A stretch of DNA of 64,000 bases from Peribolospora baueri (Eukaryota > Basidiomycota > Peribolosporomycetes > Peribolosporales > Peribolosporaceae): contig JAMDHS010000108.1 in the NCBI GenBank assembly GCA_029717555.1, forward strand, positions 1 to 64,000, read 5' to 3'. A model generated the notes under the pieces. The model had not been told where the DNA came from. It worked only from the letters and a program-made list of their open reading frames with translations, and did no database searches. Positions within the stretch are counted from its first letter, which is position 1, and each line of letters starts with the position of its first letter. A program made the position numbers and the translations under genes. Of the stretch, positions 20,321 to 33,845 are shown piece by piece.

Positions 20321-22792
20321 ATGCCAGAAGTCCTCTACCACTGCTCTTGCCTCGCCCCTTCGGCCGCCCCTCCGGCCTTTGGCAGGCCGAGCTCGAGCTA
20401 TTCCTTCCATCGCCTCGACCACCTCTATTTTTGCGAGGAGTGCGACGCCATCAGGTGCGGCCGATGTCTGGCCGTCGAGATCACCTGTTATTACTGCCCG
20501 AACTGTCTCTTCGAGGTGCCTGGAGCTAGTGTCCGGCAGGAGAAGAACAGGTGAGTGGTTATAGCAACCCTTTTTTCGCCGTTCCGGACCGAAGGGACGC
20601 TCCCCGTTTTGTGAAGTGACAACTTCGAGGAGAGCTCACTCTGACGCTGGGCCGGCTTGCCACTCCTAAACAACCCTCTCTCCCATCAACCGTATAGATG
20701 TGCGCGCAACTGCTTCGTCTGTCCCTCGTGCACCAACACTCTCTCCGTCGTCGCCTCGGACCCTACCTCCGGCGCCGCTCTGACGAGCACGGGAGCCAGC
20801 ATCGGAGAGCCGCCTTACTATCTCTCATGCGGATTTTGTCGGTGGGATAGCAAGGAGGTCGGCATCACGTTCGAGAAGCCTACGGGACTTACGTGTAAGT
20901 GGTCCCACTAGCGTGCCGACGATATCGGATTCCGTTCGCTGCCCGCGCGTCCTGTCCTTGCTCAAGGTTGACTGGCATCCGACTCGGACAGTGCAACTAC
21001 AGAAGTTCGAGGACCTCGCGCCGGACGTTTTGGAGGTGGATCATCTGCGCGACTTTTACGAACCCTTCGTGCGCTCCCATTCGACGAGTACTTTGTCAGG
21101 TGTCGCGCCTTCCTCCACCTCCTCTGCCGCCATAGTCGCCTCTGCTGCGTTGAACTCCTCCCTTCTCAGGGATATCCCCGGTCTCGCCAACTCGCGTTAT
21201 GCCAGCGGCCTGTTTGGCATCGGTGGGAGAGGCGCGAGGGGAGCGGGAGCGCTAGAACCGAAAGAGGACCTGGCACGGTACGAGGCGCTGAGCCCGGCCG
21301 CCAGCGGAGAGGGGAGGGGAGAAGGCAGGGTGGGCAAGGTGGGCCGGAGAGAGGAGCGGAGGATCGAGACGATCAAGTACCTCAAGGACGCCGACGAAGC
21401 GACGAGCCTCGAGCAGCGATGGAATAGCCCCTGGGACCAGCCCGTACGAGCGAGGTGAGTGAGGCAATGGGTCGTCGCCAGCGGGCCCGCTCAGTTAGGA
21501 TGCGGCTGACGACGGTTCTCGCTTGCACGCCCGCATGGCTTCAGCGACCTCAAACCACAGCGTGTGCCGCTGCAAGCGAAACAGAGCAAGAGGTGCCCTG
21601 TGTGTCGGCACATTATCATCAAGCCCGACCAGAAGGCGACGACATTCAAGTTCAAGATGCGGCTGCTCGCCATCACCCTCCTCCCCAACATAGACATCGT
21701 CCCGTCCACTTCTCCCTTGGCAATGTATTCTTCAGCCTTGACCTCCGGCGCGGGATCGCGTCTTTCTCAATTGAACGCCCGACGACGGATCAATCCCGTT
21801 CCTGCAGGCGCTTCTCAGCTGTCCTCCTCTTCTCCTAGCGGCGCGTCCGTCGGTCCGCCCGAAGAGGACGTCTTGGTGGCTGGTAAATCGTACACGTACG
21901 AGCTCACCTTCACCAATCCCACCTACGATCCCATTGACGTCCGCCTCAACATCGCCCGTCCCGTCCAGCTGAACCCGCGCAGTCCGACGAGCAAATCGCC
22001 GACGATCGAGGCCGGCTCTGGCAGCGGCGCGGCGCAGGCGACGAACTCGAGTCATTCATCCACGACCGCGCGCCTTCCTTGGACGGTGTCCATTCCCGCT
22101 TCTTCCTTCTCCGTTTCGGCCTATAACGACGCGCTGGAGCTGGAGGAAGACGAGGAGGGACTGTTCGAAGGCATCGGCGTGTCGCGAAAGACGGACGAGG
22201 AGGACGACGTTGGCAGTGACGAGGAAGAGGGGAGTGACGACGACGTTTTCGACGGCGATCGCAGGCGGAGCTCTCGTTACGGTACTGGTGGTAGGAGGAA
22301 GGGACGGAAGGAATATGGACTGTTGGGAAGGAAGGGTAACAAGACGACGGTTACCTTGGAGTTGGTCGTGTCTAAGGAAGCCGAGGGCGACATCGAGGTG
22401 AGTTCGGGTTGTAGTATCAAACGTGCGCCGTACGAAGGCACGTCTGCTGTCTTCCTCCCTGCGCCGGTGACCCGACCTAACGTACTCGACAAATGCCCTT
22501 TTTCCACTCGCAGTTCGGCCTTAATGTCTTCTACTCCTGGCGCGAACAGCCAGAAGAGCCCTCCTCCCCGCGTCGCCAATCAAAGTCACCATCAACTCCG
22601 GCGCCAGAAGCCGACGATCCGGAGGCGGAGCTGCGCACTTTCTCCTTCTGGTCGCTCGTCAAGCTCGGCAGGATCGTTCCGCGCGAGGAGCCTTCTTCCT
22701 CCTCGCACAGGCACAGCATGGCAGGCGCGGGCGGACCTGGTTCGGTCACGGATGAGAGGAAAATCAGGAAGAGGACGTCGATGGCGTTTTGA
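20321..22792 (+). CDS. DCTN4: dynactin subunit 4 (p62)
   Basis: Five exons, 20321-20550, 20698-20894, 20992-21454, 21545-22397 and 22514-22792, close to 673 residues. The N-terminal half carries the Cys-rich zinc-binding pattern of dynactin p62: CEECDAIRCGRCLAVEITCY, CPNCLFEVP, CFVCPSC and CGFCRWDS. The diagnostic block DLKPQRVPLQAKQSKRCPVC follows, with RHIIIKPD after it. The C-terminal half holds beta-rich stretches plus an acidic insert. p62 sits in the pointed-end complex of dynactin, with Arp11, p25 and p27, and helps dynein reach membranes. The third exon was placed with acceptor GGACAG because only this gives GLTLQLQKFED, matching the family. The gene converges on the nitronate monooxygenase gene. 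Confidence 0.92.
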
Positions 22793-23137
22793 CTCGCTCT
22801 CCTTGTAAGACATTCGCATCGTTCTTTCAGCGCACATACCCACATTGCAAACCGTTCCACCGGAACCAGATTACATGTGGGATCTGCGTCGCGATCTGAG
22901 AGGATGGCCTGCGTCGACACGTTGTCAAGACGCCGCTGGCCGAAAAAAAAAAAAAAGCTGCCGAACACATCTGAGACACGGAACGGAGGAAGCTGCACGG
23001 CTCGGTGATAATGGCGTTGATTGAAAGGTTTTCTTCGATCTCGTAGGAGTAACGAGCGGATCAGGAAAGAGCTCGTCGTTCGGGGAACTCGTTGAAAACG
23101 CGAGCGGAGGCGCGAGTTACTAAAGGCTATTGAGGCT
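22793..23137. other. convergent 3' flanks, A13-14 tract
   Basis: This 345-nt gap lies between convergent genes. It includes an A-run of about 14 nt near 22944-22957 and no coding signal. Confidence 0.5.
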
Positions 23138-24565
23138 TCAGCGCCTCAGGTATTGCGAGGACGCGCTCAAAGAGGCGATCGCGTCGCGGGTGACTTCATG
23201 CACAATTTCCTGTAAATTTTTCCAAGGTCAATAGGGCGGCGGTGAGAACCGGAGATCACCTCTAGAGAGGGGGAGCAAGAAGATCGAAACGGACCACCCA
23301 TTCCACTCACACCAGCGTCCTTGATCTCCTTTACCAACCCCACGCCCGTACCCGCCCATGTCACGATGCGCCGCAGGTCCTTCTTCTCGGCAGCGGCCTT
23401 GTACGAGCTCCTCAACTTGTCCATGTCCAACGTGTCAGCTGCGTACTCCTCGACAGTCAAATTCCGGATCCCTCTTCCGTCCACGCCCTCCGGCCATCCG
23501 ATCGTGCCTCGAGCGTGATCGAACGCCATCGTTCTGACCGTGTCCGTCGACGTGCTTTCGAGTAGGAGGTTCTTCTGCTCAGCAGTGTAGAGAGCCTGCG
23601 GAGTGGCGAGGAAGCGGGTGCCTAAACCCATGCCCGACGCGCCGAGAGAGAGCATGGCAGCGAGATGCGAACCTACGGCCAAGCCGCCTGTCGCAATGAC
23701 GGGCGGCGGCTCCTTCGTCAGCTCTGGTAGGAGGCGGGTGAGGGCGGGGAGTATAGAGAGCAGAGGCGGGGCGGAGGAGGAGCCGTGACCGCCGGCTTCC
23801 GCGCCTAGAGTTGGCAATCGATGCGACGTCAGAGCCTCAAGTCGAGCCAGTTTCCTCCTCGACGGACGCTTAATGGCTCACTTTGGACAGCCAAAACGTC
23901 CGCTCGGCACTCCACTACCGCCTTCCTCGCTTCCTCCTCATTCCCTACCAGCACGAACAACTTCACGCGATCCTCTCCCCCATTCAGCTCCTCGTCCCTC
24001 TTGCGCACCAACTGAGACCAGTGGACAATGTCGTCGCCAAAGGCAAGCCATATGGCCATCGGTCTCGCTCGAAGGACGACGTCAATCAGGGCTGCCGAGT
24101 CTTGGTCCGGGAGGCTAGACAGAATCCAAACCAGGAAGCCTACGCCGATAGGCAACCTCGTGGAGGGTGCGACGGGGACATGGGAGGAGGCGAGGGAGAG
24201 CTGCTCGGACAGCTGAGAGGGTGTCATGTAGCCTTAACAATGCATCGTGCAGCATGAGAGAGATGGGGCATTCACATGAGCAACATTCTTGGTCTGCAAC
24301 TATCCCAAGTCGAACATCAGTCATAGCGTGACTTGACCCACCGGCCCCTATGAAGCCCAACCCTCCGGCGGCGGAGACGGCTCCAGCCAGCTGTCCTCCG
24401 CCGGCCATGGCCATGGGACAGCAGACGATCGGCGTCCCAATACCTTTGTATCAGTCGCCAAGGCCAAAAGGGAGACAGGTCAGCCTTTGAGACATTCTGG
24501 GTGATCGGACGGTCGACGTCATATGCACCGAGGAGGTCGGTGAATGGCGTCTTGATGCGAGCCAT
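23138..24565 (-). CDS. nitronate monooxygenase (2-nitropropane dioxygenase family, FMN)
   Basis: Five exons, 24565-24529, 24443-24342, 24232-23882, 23804-23311 and 23209-23138, close to 351 residues. The fold is an FMN TIM barrel. The sequence shows the usual order: IGTPIVCCPMAMAGG at the N-terminus, AGGLGFIGAGY, LPIGVGFLVW, VQSAEAGGHG with the conserved His of the active-site loop, PVIATGGLAVGSHLAAML and LGASGMGLGTRFLATP. These flavoenzymes oxidise alkyl nitronates such as propionate 3-nitronate to the aldehyde or keto acid plus nitrite, protecting metabolism from nitro toxins. The first exon is only 37 nt. The start is divergent from the Nit2-like gene, with 568 nt between them. Confidence 0.92.
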
Positions 24566-25133
24566 GGGAGGCGAGATGTTCACGAAGTGGGGTAGGTAGG
24601 GAATCTCGGCAACCTCGTCGACTTTGAAGATGGTTGTTCGAAAGGAAGGACAGCTGTCCGTGTTTTGTAGCAAATGTTGGCGCTCATCACGGCGTGACTC
24701 GACCCGACTCATCCCGTAGAGGTGATCGAGTCAATAGCGCGGGGTAAGCATCTGTTTAATATCTATCCATTTCACTTTTTAACCGCGATAACGAGATGGT
24801 CTTTGCTGAATGTCGACGGCGACCGGAACGGGCGCAAAATGGGACGGACGACTATGACTGCAAGTACCACGGAGGTTGAAGCGTTCGCGACGAGGTCAGC
24901 GGCTGAAGCACCATGACGGTTATACCCAAGTCGCTGCTCACCGGTGGCCCGGGGACAGATTTGGCTACGCAGTGTGGGGTGCTCCGTCCGCGTGGAGCGT
25001 GAGAAGATCTGATAAGATGCCGTATAGCACTCGACCACTCGTCTGCCGCGTCGCACACCTTTCTCCTCACTCTCCATTATTCCAGTCCAGACGCTGGCAA
25101 AACACCAAGGCGGAGCGCCCGACTCGTTTGATC
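24566..25133. promoter_or_regulatory. bidirectional promoter, nitronate monooxygenase / Nit2-like amidase
   Basis: The 568 nt between two divergent start codons should contain both promoters. A TTTAATATCTATCC stretch near 24754-24767 is the most AT-rich part. No further gene is seen. Confidence 0.5.
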
Positions 25134-26840
25134 ATGGTACTCGCGGCAGTCGGCCAACTTCGCTCGTCCGGCGTCGTCGCCGACAATCTCAAGGCGGCGG
25201 TGGACATCGTCGGTGGGCCATCATGATCGCCTTTGCTGGATTCTCTTGATAGCCCGTGAGTGCGAGGACCTCGAGCTCAACGGGTGGCTTTGATCACACA
25301 GGCAGAGCCGCTGCAGCAGGAGCAAAGGCGGTATTCCTTCCCGAAGGTGAGCCATCGTTGCAAGAGGGCACATGGACCTATCAGACTGACCAGACGTCTG
25401 CCCATCGCCGTCCTCTTCTCCCCACCCTTTCCCTTATACGAACCAGCAACCGATTTTATAGCCCCCGCTGCATCCGTGCCATCCCTTTCTACGGGTCTTT
25501 ACGAATCCCCTTTTGTGGAAGGTATCCGAAACTCGGCACGGGAGTCACGAGTATACATCAGCGTCGGTGTACACGAGAAGCCGACTGCGGGAAAGGAAGA
25601 CGAAGGGTCACGGTGCTTCAACACCCAGCTGCTGTTTGGCCCGGATGGGAGGATCCTAAGCTTGTACCGCAAGGTTGGTTGGTCATTCATATCCCGCCCT
25701 GCGCTTGTCGGTTTCTGCAGATAGAGGTGGTCAACCCCTTCAACCGTCCGTCGTCCCTTGTCGGCGAACTCTTACAGCTCCACCTCTTCGATGTAGACAT
25801 AAAGGGCGGATTGACTATCCTCGAGTCCAACACGACTATCAAAGGCGAGCGACTAGAACTGCCCACTCCGACGTCTATTGGGAACATCGGTCTTTTAACG
25901 TAAGTTCTCGTTTTCCTGGTGGCATCCGCTCCGCCCACAGAGCGCGCACGAAGCCATATCTCACACGTCCCGTTTCTTCGCACCCGTCATCGGTCCGCTT
26001 CGATACAGATGCTACGACCTCCGCTTTCCCGAGCCGTCCCTCCGGCTCCGACGCTTGGGGGCTCACATTCTCACCTACCCGAGCGCCTTCACTGTCAGGA
26101 CGGGCGCCGCTCACTGGGGTAAGCTTTCCACGCCGTCTCGCCTACCCTTTCCCCTTGTCCGCGCATCCATGTCCTACTCCAGCTGCTTCCTTATTTTTTC
26201 CCTCTCACTTTGACCTTTATATGTGGATGTGGCCTTTAGAGACCCTCCTGAGAGCACGCGCCATTGAAACGCAAAGCTATGTCTTGGCGGCTGCGCAAGT
26301 CGGCGCCCATGAGGGCACGCGCCGAGTTAGTTGGGGGTACGTTGTCTCTCCTTTCACACCCTCGACCTCGCACGTCGTACAAGCCGGCATATGCATTGAA
26401 GCAGATTCTTGCGCTGTAACATAGCTGGACGTTTCCGATTGACTCTCTTCTTTCGTCGTCCCCCTCGCCCCTTCTCTTTTCCTCTCGAACAGTCACGCGA
26501 TGATCGTAGACCCGTGGGGAACGGTCATAGCCCAGTGTCCAGACACTCAACCGTACAAGCCTACCTTCTGTCTCGCCGACATTGTGAGCCTCATCGAGTT
26601 TTTCCTCGATTTCCCCCCCGCTCGCCAACGCTCAGCCCTACTCACTTAACACGTCGACCATTCCATGGTCGCGCCTTCAGGACGCATCGAACGTCGCGCT
26701 GACCACACCTCTCACCTCTTCCCGTCTCCTTCTTCCGTCCCGTCTGTCACTGGTACAAGGACCTTGATGCTCTGTACAACGTTCGCAAAGAGATGCCGTT
26801 GTGGGACCAACGTAGGGACGACGTATATCCGATCCTATGA
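25134..26840 (+). CDS. NIT2: carbon-nitrogen hydrolase, Nit2/deaminated glutathione amidase type
   Basis: Eight exons: 25134-25212, 25302-25346, 25447-25673, 25778-25899, 26009-26118, 26240-26336, 26493-26583 and 26760-26840. They close to 283 residues, the family length. The nitrilase Glu-Lys-Cys triad is visible: Glu in AKAVFLPEATDFI, Lys in LYRKLHLFDVDI, and Cys in LTCYDLRFPE. The RARAIETQSYVLAAAQVGAHE block and DPWGTVIAQCPD follow, then the tail IDLDALYNVRKEMPLWDQRR. Nit1/Nit2 enzymes hydrolyse omega-amides; the Nit1 class repairs deaminated glutathione. I cannot separate Nit1 from Nit2 activity with certainty from motifs. Eight exons in 1.7 kb make it one of the most intron-dense genes here. 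Confidence 0.92.
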
Positions 26841-27964
26841 CGACCCGCGCGAGGGCAAAACGTCGTGGGCGCACGGACGGGGGCTCACTCTGTCAGCGCT
26901 ATGTCTTCGTAGATACCTCGTTTCCCAAATCTTTTCGGAGCCGAAGCAGTCGTCCTGATGTACGTACTAAGACGTCGACGCCTGTGTCCCACCCGTCGCG
27001 TCACGTAAACTGGCGGCGACGGCTGTAGCGTGTCTGCTGATGGAACCGTCTCAGATTCATCACGACCTTTTGACGAATGCCGCTCTCTCCACGCTGTCGG
27101 CCACTTCCACTTCGATGTGCAGCGCGTGAGGAAATGGGGAAAGGAATGTTAACCCAGCTGGCCACGGTATATGGATAGACGTGCGCAAGAATAGATGAGG
27201 GCGGGGCGTGAGAGAGGGCTTGGCTACAAGACGACAGCCCCTGGCAGACCTGAGACTGGATGTTTGAGGGCGTTTGCAATTGTCACACACAGGACACATG
27301 AACAAGGTGAATATAACCCATATATCCATGCCAGCAAGATAAAGCACGGAGATCAATCGAGGGGAATTTATCCAAGAGCCACTCCCACACGGGGCACCCT
27401 TCAGTCACGGCTAGCCAAGCCAAAATGATCTATCACTGCTCTTGTCGATAGCCATGCCAAATGACGTGGAACGTCCCTTCTATCCCCCATGATACCGTAC
27501 ATATTCAGGACCTAATTTATGTGCGGATCGGCCGTGTAGTGTGGCACCAGTGACAGTGCGTTGCGTGGTGGCGATGTGAATTACGGTCTCAGACTGAAAG
27601 GTCCACCGGGCACATTGCGAAGGCGAGGCGACGCGAGCCTGGGCCAAGCTTGCATTGCGCATCTTTGTGAGATCAGCCGGAGTGGTTAGTTGGTCGACCT
27701 GCAAGTAACCTGGCGTCTAAGGGAATTTATCGATTGAACTTCTTCGTTTCGTTAAGCTGCTGTATATGACACAAAGGGAGGACGGGGCGTCGAGATCCGA
27801 GACAAGACTTCACGCGCTTAACAGCCCTGGCTGACGGATCGTACGAACGAGGCGGATTGACGATCAACGTAGAGGACGAGAGGAAAGAGGACAGAGGGAG
27901 AGATGGAAGACAGGATGCGCGAGCGTATGACGCACAAGGGAGATGCGCCGAACCCGCGAGACGT
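26841..27964. other. intergenic, convergent 3' flanks
   Basis: This 1.1 kb lies between the 3' ends of the Nit2-like gene (+) and CDC48 (-). It is less GC-rich than the genes. Open frames up to 98 codons have no domain or exon pattern, so I see no supported gene. A non-coding RNA cannot be excluded. Confidence 0.45.
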
Positions 27965-30925
<2,961 letters not shown>

Positions 30926-31321
30926 GGTAGGCGATTAGAAGCGAAAGACGAGGTGGGAAGAGATGAGTGGCGAGTGGCGGAGAGGTAGATGGGAGAGGTG
31001 GATGACGGGAGATATGAAGGAGGGAGAGGTGTGTGAGTGGCTGAAGATGTAGTCGTGAAGGGGGGTGGCAAGAACGGATAGCTCCTAGTGGTCGTGGACG
31101 GAGGACGGAACGGAGAATGGAAGCGACGTGGAGTTGGAAGTGATCGACGACTGTCTGCCAGCGACCGACGACGCGTAACCGCTCAGGCTCGACAAGGACG
31201 CTTAAGCCGCTTAACCCCGTCTACACACTTGACACCCGCTCCGGCCCGCCACTCAAGACGTTCGGAGATCATAAATTCCTCATACAGCAGCCTGAGTAGC
31301 CAAGTCTTCTGATGACATCAG
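30926..31321 (-). promoter_or_regulatory. CDC48 upstream region / 3' flank of the zinc-knuckle gene
   Basis: These 396 nt separate the CDC48 start from the end of the upstream same-strand gene and should hold the CDC48 promoter. On the minus strand the start-proximal part is CT-rich, as in other genes here. Confidence 0.5.
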
Positions 31322-32595
31322 CTAGTCGGACCGGCCTCGTCCTTGGGTACCGCGACTCGCGCTGCCGCCGCTGCTTTCCGTCGATGATCTGCTCGCGCTC
31401 CTCCCTTGGACGCCTTCGTCGCGCTGTCGCCTATCCGCACCACTCGACCTCGACCTCGACCTGCTCCGGCTAGGGCTCATACTCCTCCCGCGCCCGCTCC
31501 CGCTCCCGCTGCTCGCTGACCGAGACGAGAGACTCGTCGCCCTTGTCCTCTCTCTTCCGCGACTCCTGCTTCTACTCCTAGTCCTTCTCCTAGTCCTACT
31601 CCTAGTCCTACTCCTGGTCCTACTCCTACTCCCGCTCGAATAGCTCCGACTCGATCCAGAGTCGCTGTAGCTGCCGCCCCGACTACGGCCCCTCCCCGCG
31701 CTGCTGGTATAGCTTCCTGAGCTCGAGCTCGAGTACGACGACGACGATGGACTGCGATGACCCCGCCGAGCTCGTTTTCCGCTCCTTCCACGGGTCGAGC
31801 GCGTTCGAGAACGGGAGCGAGAACTTGACGAGTAAGAGGAGCGAGATTCGCTGTCGCTATCGCTGTGAGAGGTAGAGCTTGATCGAGATGAGCCGGACGA
31901 AGGCAAAGAGGCAAAAACGGCACGGACAAAGCAAGGACATTAACAGTCGAGAAGAGCAAACATCTGACAAGTCAGTCGATGATGGCTCACCCCCTGTCTC
32001 GCTTTCTCCGTTCCTTTTCCTTCTTCGCTAGAATGGCATCCGCAGTGCCTTTGCGGCTGTTGAGCATAGGAGCAGAGTGCGGTCCAGAAAGCGCGATCAA
32101 TGGTTCAGTCGGTCGTACCTAAAACAAGTATAATAACGGCGCAGCGCCTCCATGGGGCGGGATGCAGAGTGTACGCATGCGACCCACACACCTCTTAAAT
32201 TCTTCAGGCAGCTCTACAGACGGACGGAACGACTTCTCTAGCTGCGGGTTCTTGAGCAGCTGTGACCGAGACGGGCGGGACTTGTAGACTCTGCTCGCGG
32301 GAAACAGATAGAAGGCAATATACAGGTTCGTTAAAAGCTGCGAGAAGGACATATCCTCAAGGACGGAGGCGACCTCCTCCAGGTAAATGTACATTCCGTC
32401 TTCACGTCTGCATATCAACCCGCAGAACTTGGCCAGCATCTGCACCTTCCCTCAAACGTACCTTTGATTCTTGCACTCCCAGATGCCATGTCCCACTCCC
32501 AAGCACTTCTGGCACACCCTCGCCGTCGGTCCTCCTCCCGGTCGGCCGCCGCTGCCCGGCCTGTAACTGCCGCCTGGGCCCCCGCGAGCAAACAT
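31322..32595 (-). CDS. ZCCHC10-like zinc-knuckle protein with SR-rich tail
   Basis: Four exons, 32595-32462, 32290-32188, 32118-31991 and 31877-31322, close to 306 residues. After a short Gly-rich N-terminus comes the CCHC-type knuckle VCQKCLGVGHGIWECKNQR and then VYKSRPSRSQLLKNP, matching the vertebrate/fungal ZCCHC10 pattern of a knuckle followed by RPSRTxxLKxP. A basic helix KGTADAILAKKEKERRKRDR leads into a long Ser-Arg tail of about 180 residues. The layout suggests an RNA-binding or splicing-associated nuclear protein. The second intron donor was set at TGT|GTGGGT because only that keeps phase with exon 3; this junction is the least certain. The gene is divergent from the small gene at 33135. 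Confidence 0.8.
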
Positions 32596-33134
32596 GTTCG
32601 TCGGCCACGGTAAGGAAGAGTAAGAAAAGTGGGCTCTCGCTAGCCGGATTTGGAGGCGTCTTGGAAGTTGAAGAGGACGCGTTGAGAAGTCTCATTCCGC
32701 GTCCATCCATCGACGGAGATCACCGTCGGCGATAAGCGGCCCATATGTCTTCTCTATCGCGGATGGCTGCCTTCTCTGAGCGCGTGACCAGCCACAGCAT
32801 TCCATCAAGACGACTCGAACCCGTGTTGTCGGTGTCCCCATGTTTCAGCCATCGATCGGTGCAGCGGGTTGAATCACGGCTGAGCAGCGTCTGTCTAAAA
32901 ACGAATTTGCGGGCTGGTGATACTAACGTTGAGGCTGGACTGGAAGGGGATCAGTGGCCTGGAGGGCGGGGCTCGATGGTGACCGGATGGTCGCCCGGCG
33001 GCCACGGGCAGAGCCAAATCGCTTCCAGACGTCCGGTTGATTCCACGGGTAATCGGTGGACTAGCAGGCCCACAAATCGGCCTTCCCTTCATGACGACTC
33101 ATAGCTCAGACAATATTAATGTATATTCAAGGCC
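32596..33134. promoter_or_regulatory. bidirectional promoter region
   Basis: The 539 nt between the divergent starts at 32595 (-) and 33135 (+). Open frames lack support. Confidence 0.4.
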
Positions 33135-33823
33135 ATGGTCGACCCTCTGAGGGCGATACAGGCGCTTTCTGAAGTCTTTGCCGCGGTGCAAGGGGGGAGG
33201 GGCGGAGGGCAAGTCTTGCTCGCAGTTCAGTCTGTCGACGCTGAAGATGGCACGCAATGGCGTATGGTAAATGGTAAGTAGGCCATATGGGTCCGCCGCT
33301 TCCTTTCGCGTAGCTCGACCTTGCGGGGATGGCCTTAGTATCACGTCTTCAGCGGACGCTTTTGCTGAATGGCCAGCGCCAACGCACTGCTGGAACACGG
33401 GGCTGACAAGTCGCTTCTCTCTCGGAATTTCGTTCCCGCTCTCTCCTCTCCTTCGCGTATTCACCTATTTACTTTGCAGCGCCTAATCGACAGGGACGCC
33501 TCGGCGTGTGGCTGCGCAACGCAAGCGCAAGTGGATATTGCGAGCGACATGGCCCAAGCTGACGTGCTCGTCACATTTGACGTGCTCAGCCAGCTCAGGT
33601 ACCAAACAACCCGCATTGTGACCCATTTGTCTGGCTTCCTTTATCAGGTCGCCTTGATCCCGCCTCCTCCTCCCCCCCTCGTCTCCGCTCGCCCCTCTTC
33701 AGGCCCAAATCGCTACCCGGTCGACCACCGGGCCGGATTTGGCTTGTCATTGTTGTCGCCGCCGTACGTTCAAAGCTGAACCGTCTGTCTGTGCCGTTTC
33801 CTCGATCATCTTGTCCTGCATAG
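33135..33823 (+). CDS. unrecognised small multi-exon gene
   Basis: Exon 1 is 33135-33273. It starts MVDPLRAIQALSEVFAAVQ and ends at a strong donor G|GTAAGT. A later exon, 33480-33598, follows the acceptor TTTGCAG, encodes LIDRDASACGCATQAQVDIA and SDMAQADVLVTFDVLSQL, and ends AG|GTACC. The last exon, 33702-33823, follows CTTCAG, encodes RIWLVIVVAAVRSKLN and ends TAG. The stretch 33274-33479 must contain a further exon or a junction I could not fix in phase. No family is recognised. The stop lies only 22 nt before the UNC93-like start codon on the same strand, so the two genes share almost no intergenic space. It could instead be a 5' leader region of that gene with chance open frames; I consider a separate gene somewhat more likely. 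Confidence 0.42.
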
Positions 33824-33845
33824 GTAGGCCCAGGAGCACACCGCT

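Noticed and set aside
33369-33779. Ankyrin-looking start NALLEHGADKSLLSRN in a plus-strand frame
   Set aside because: Only one short resemblance, with a stop directly before the ATG. The later part of the frame is better explained as the exon 33480-33598 of the small gene.
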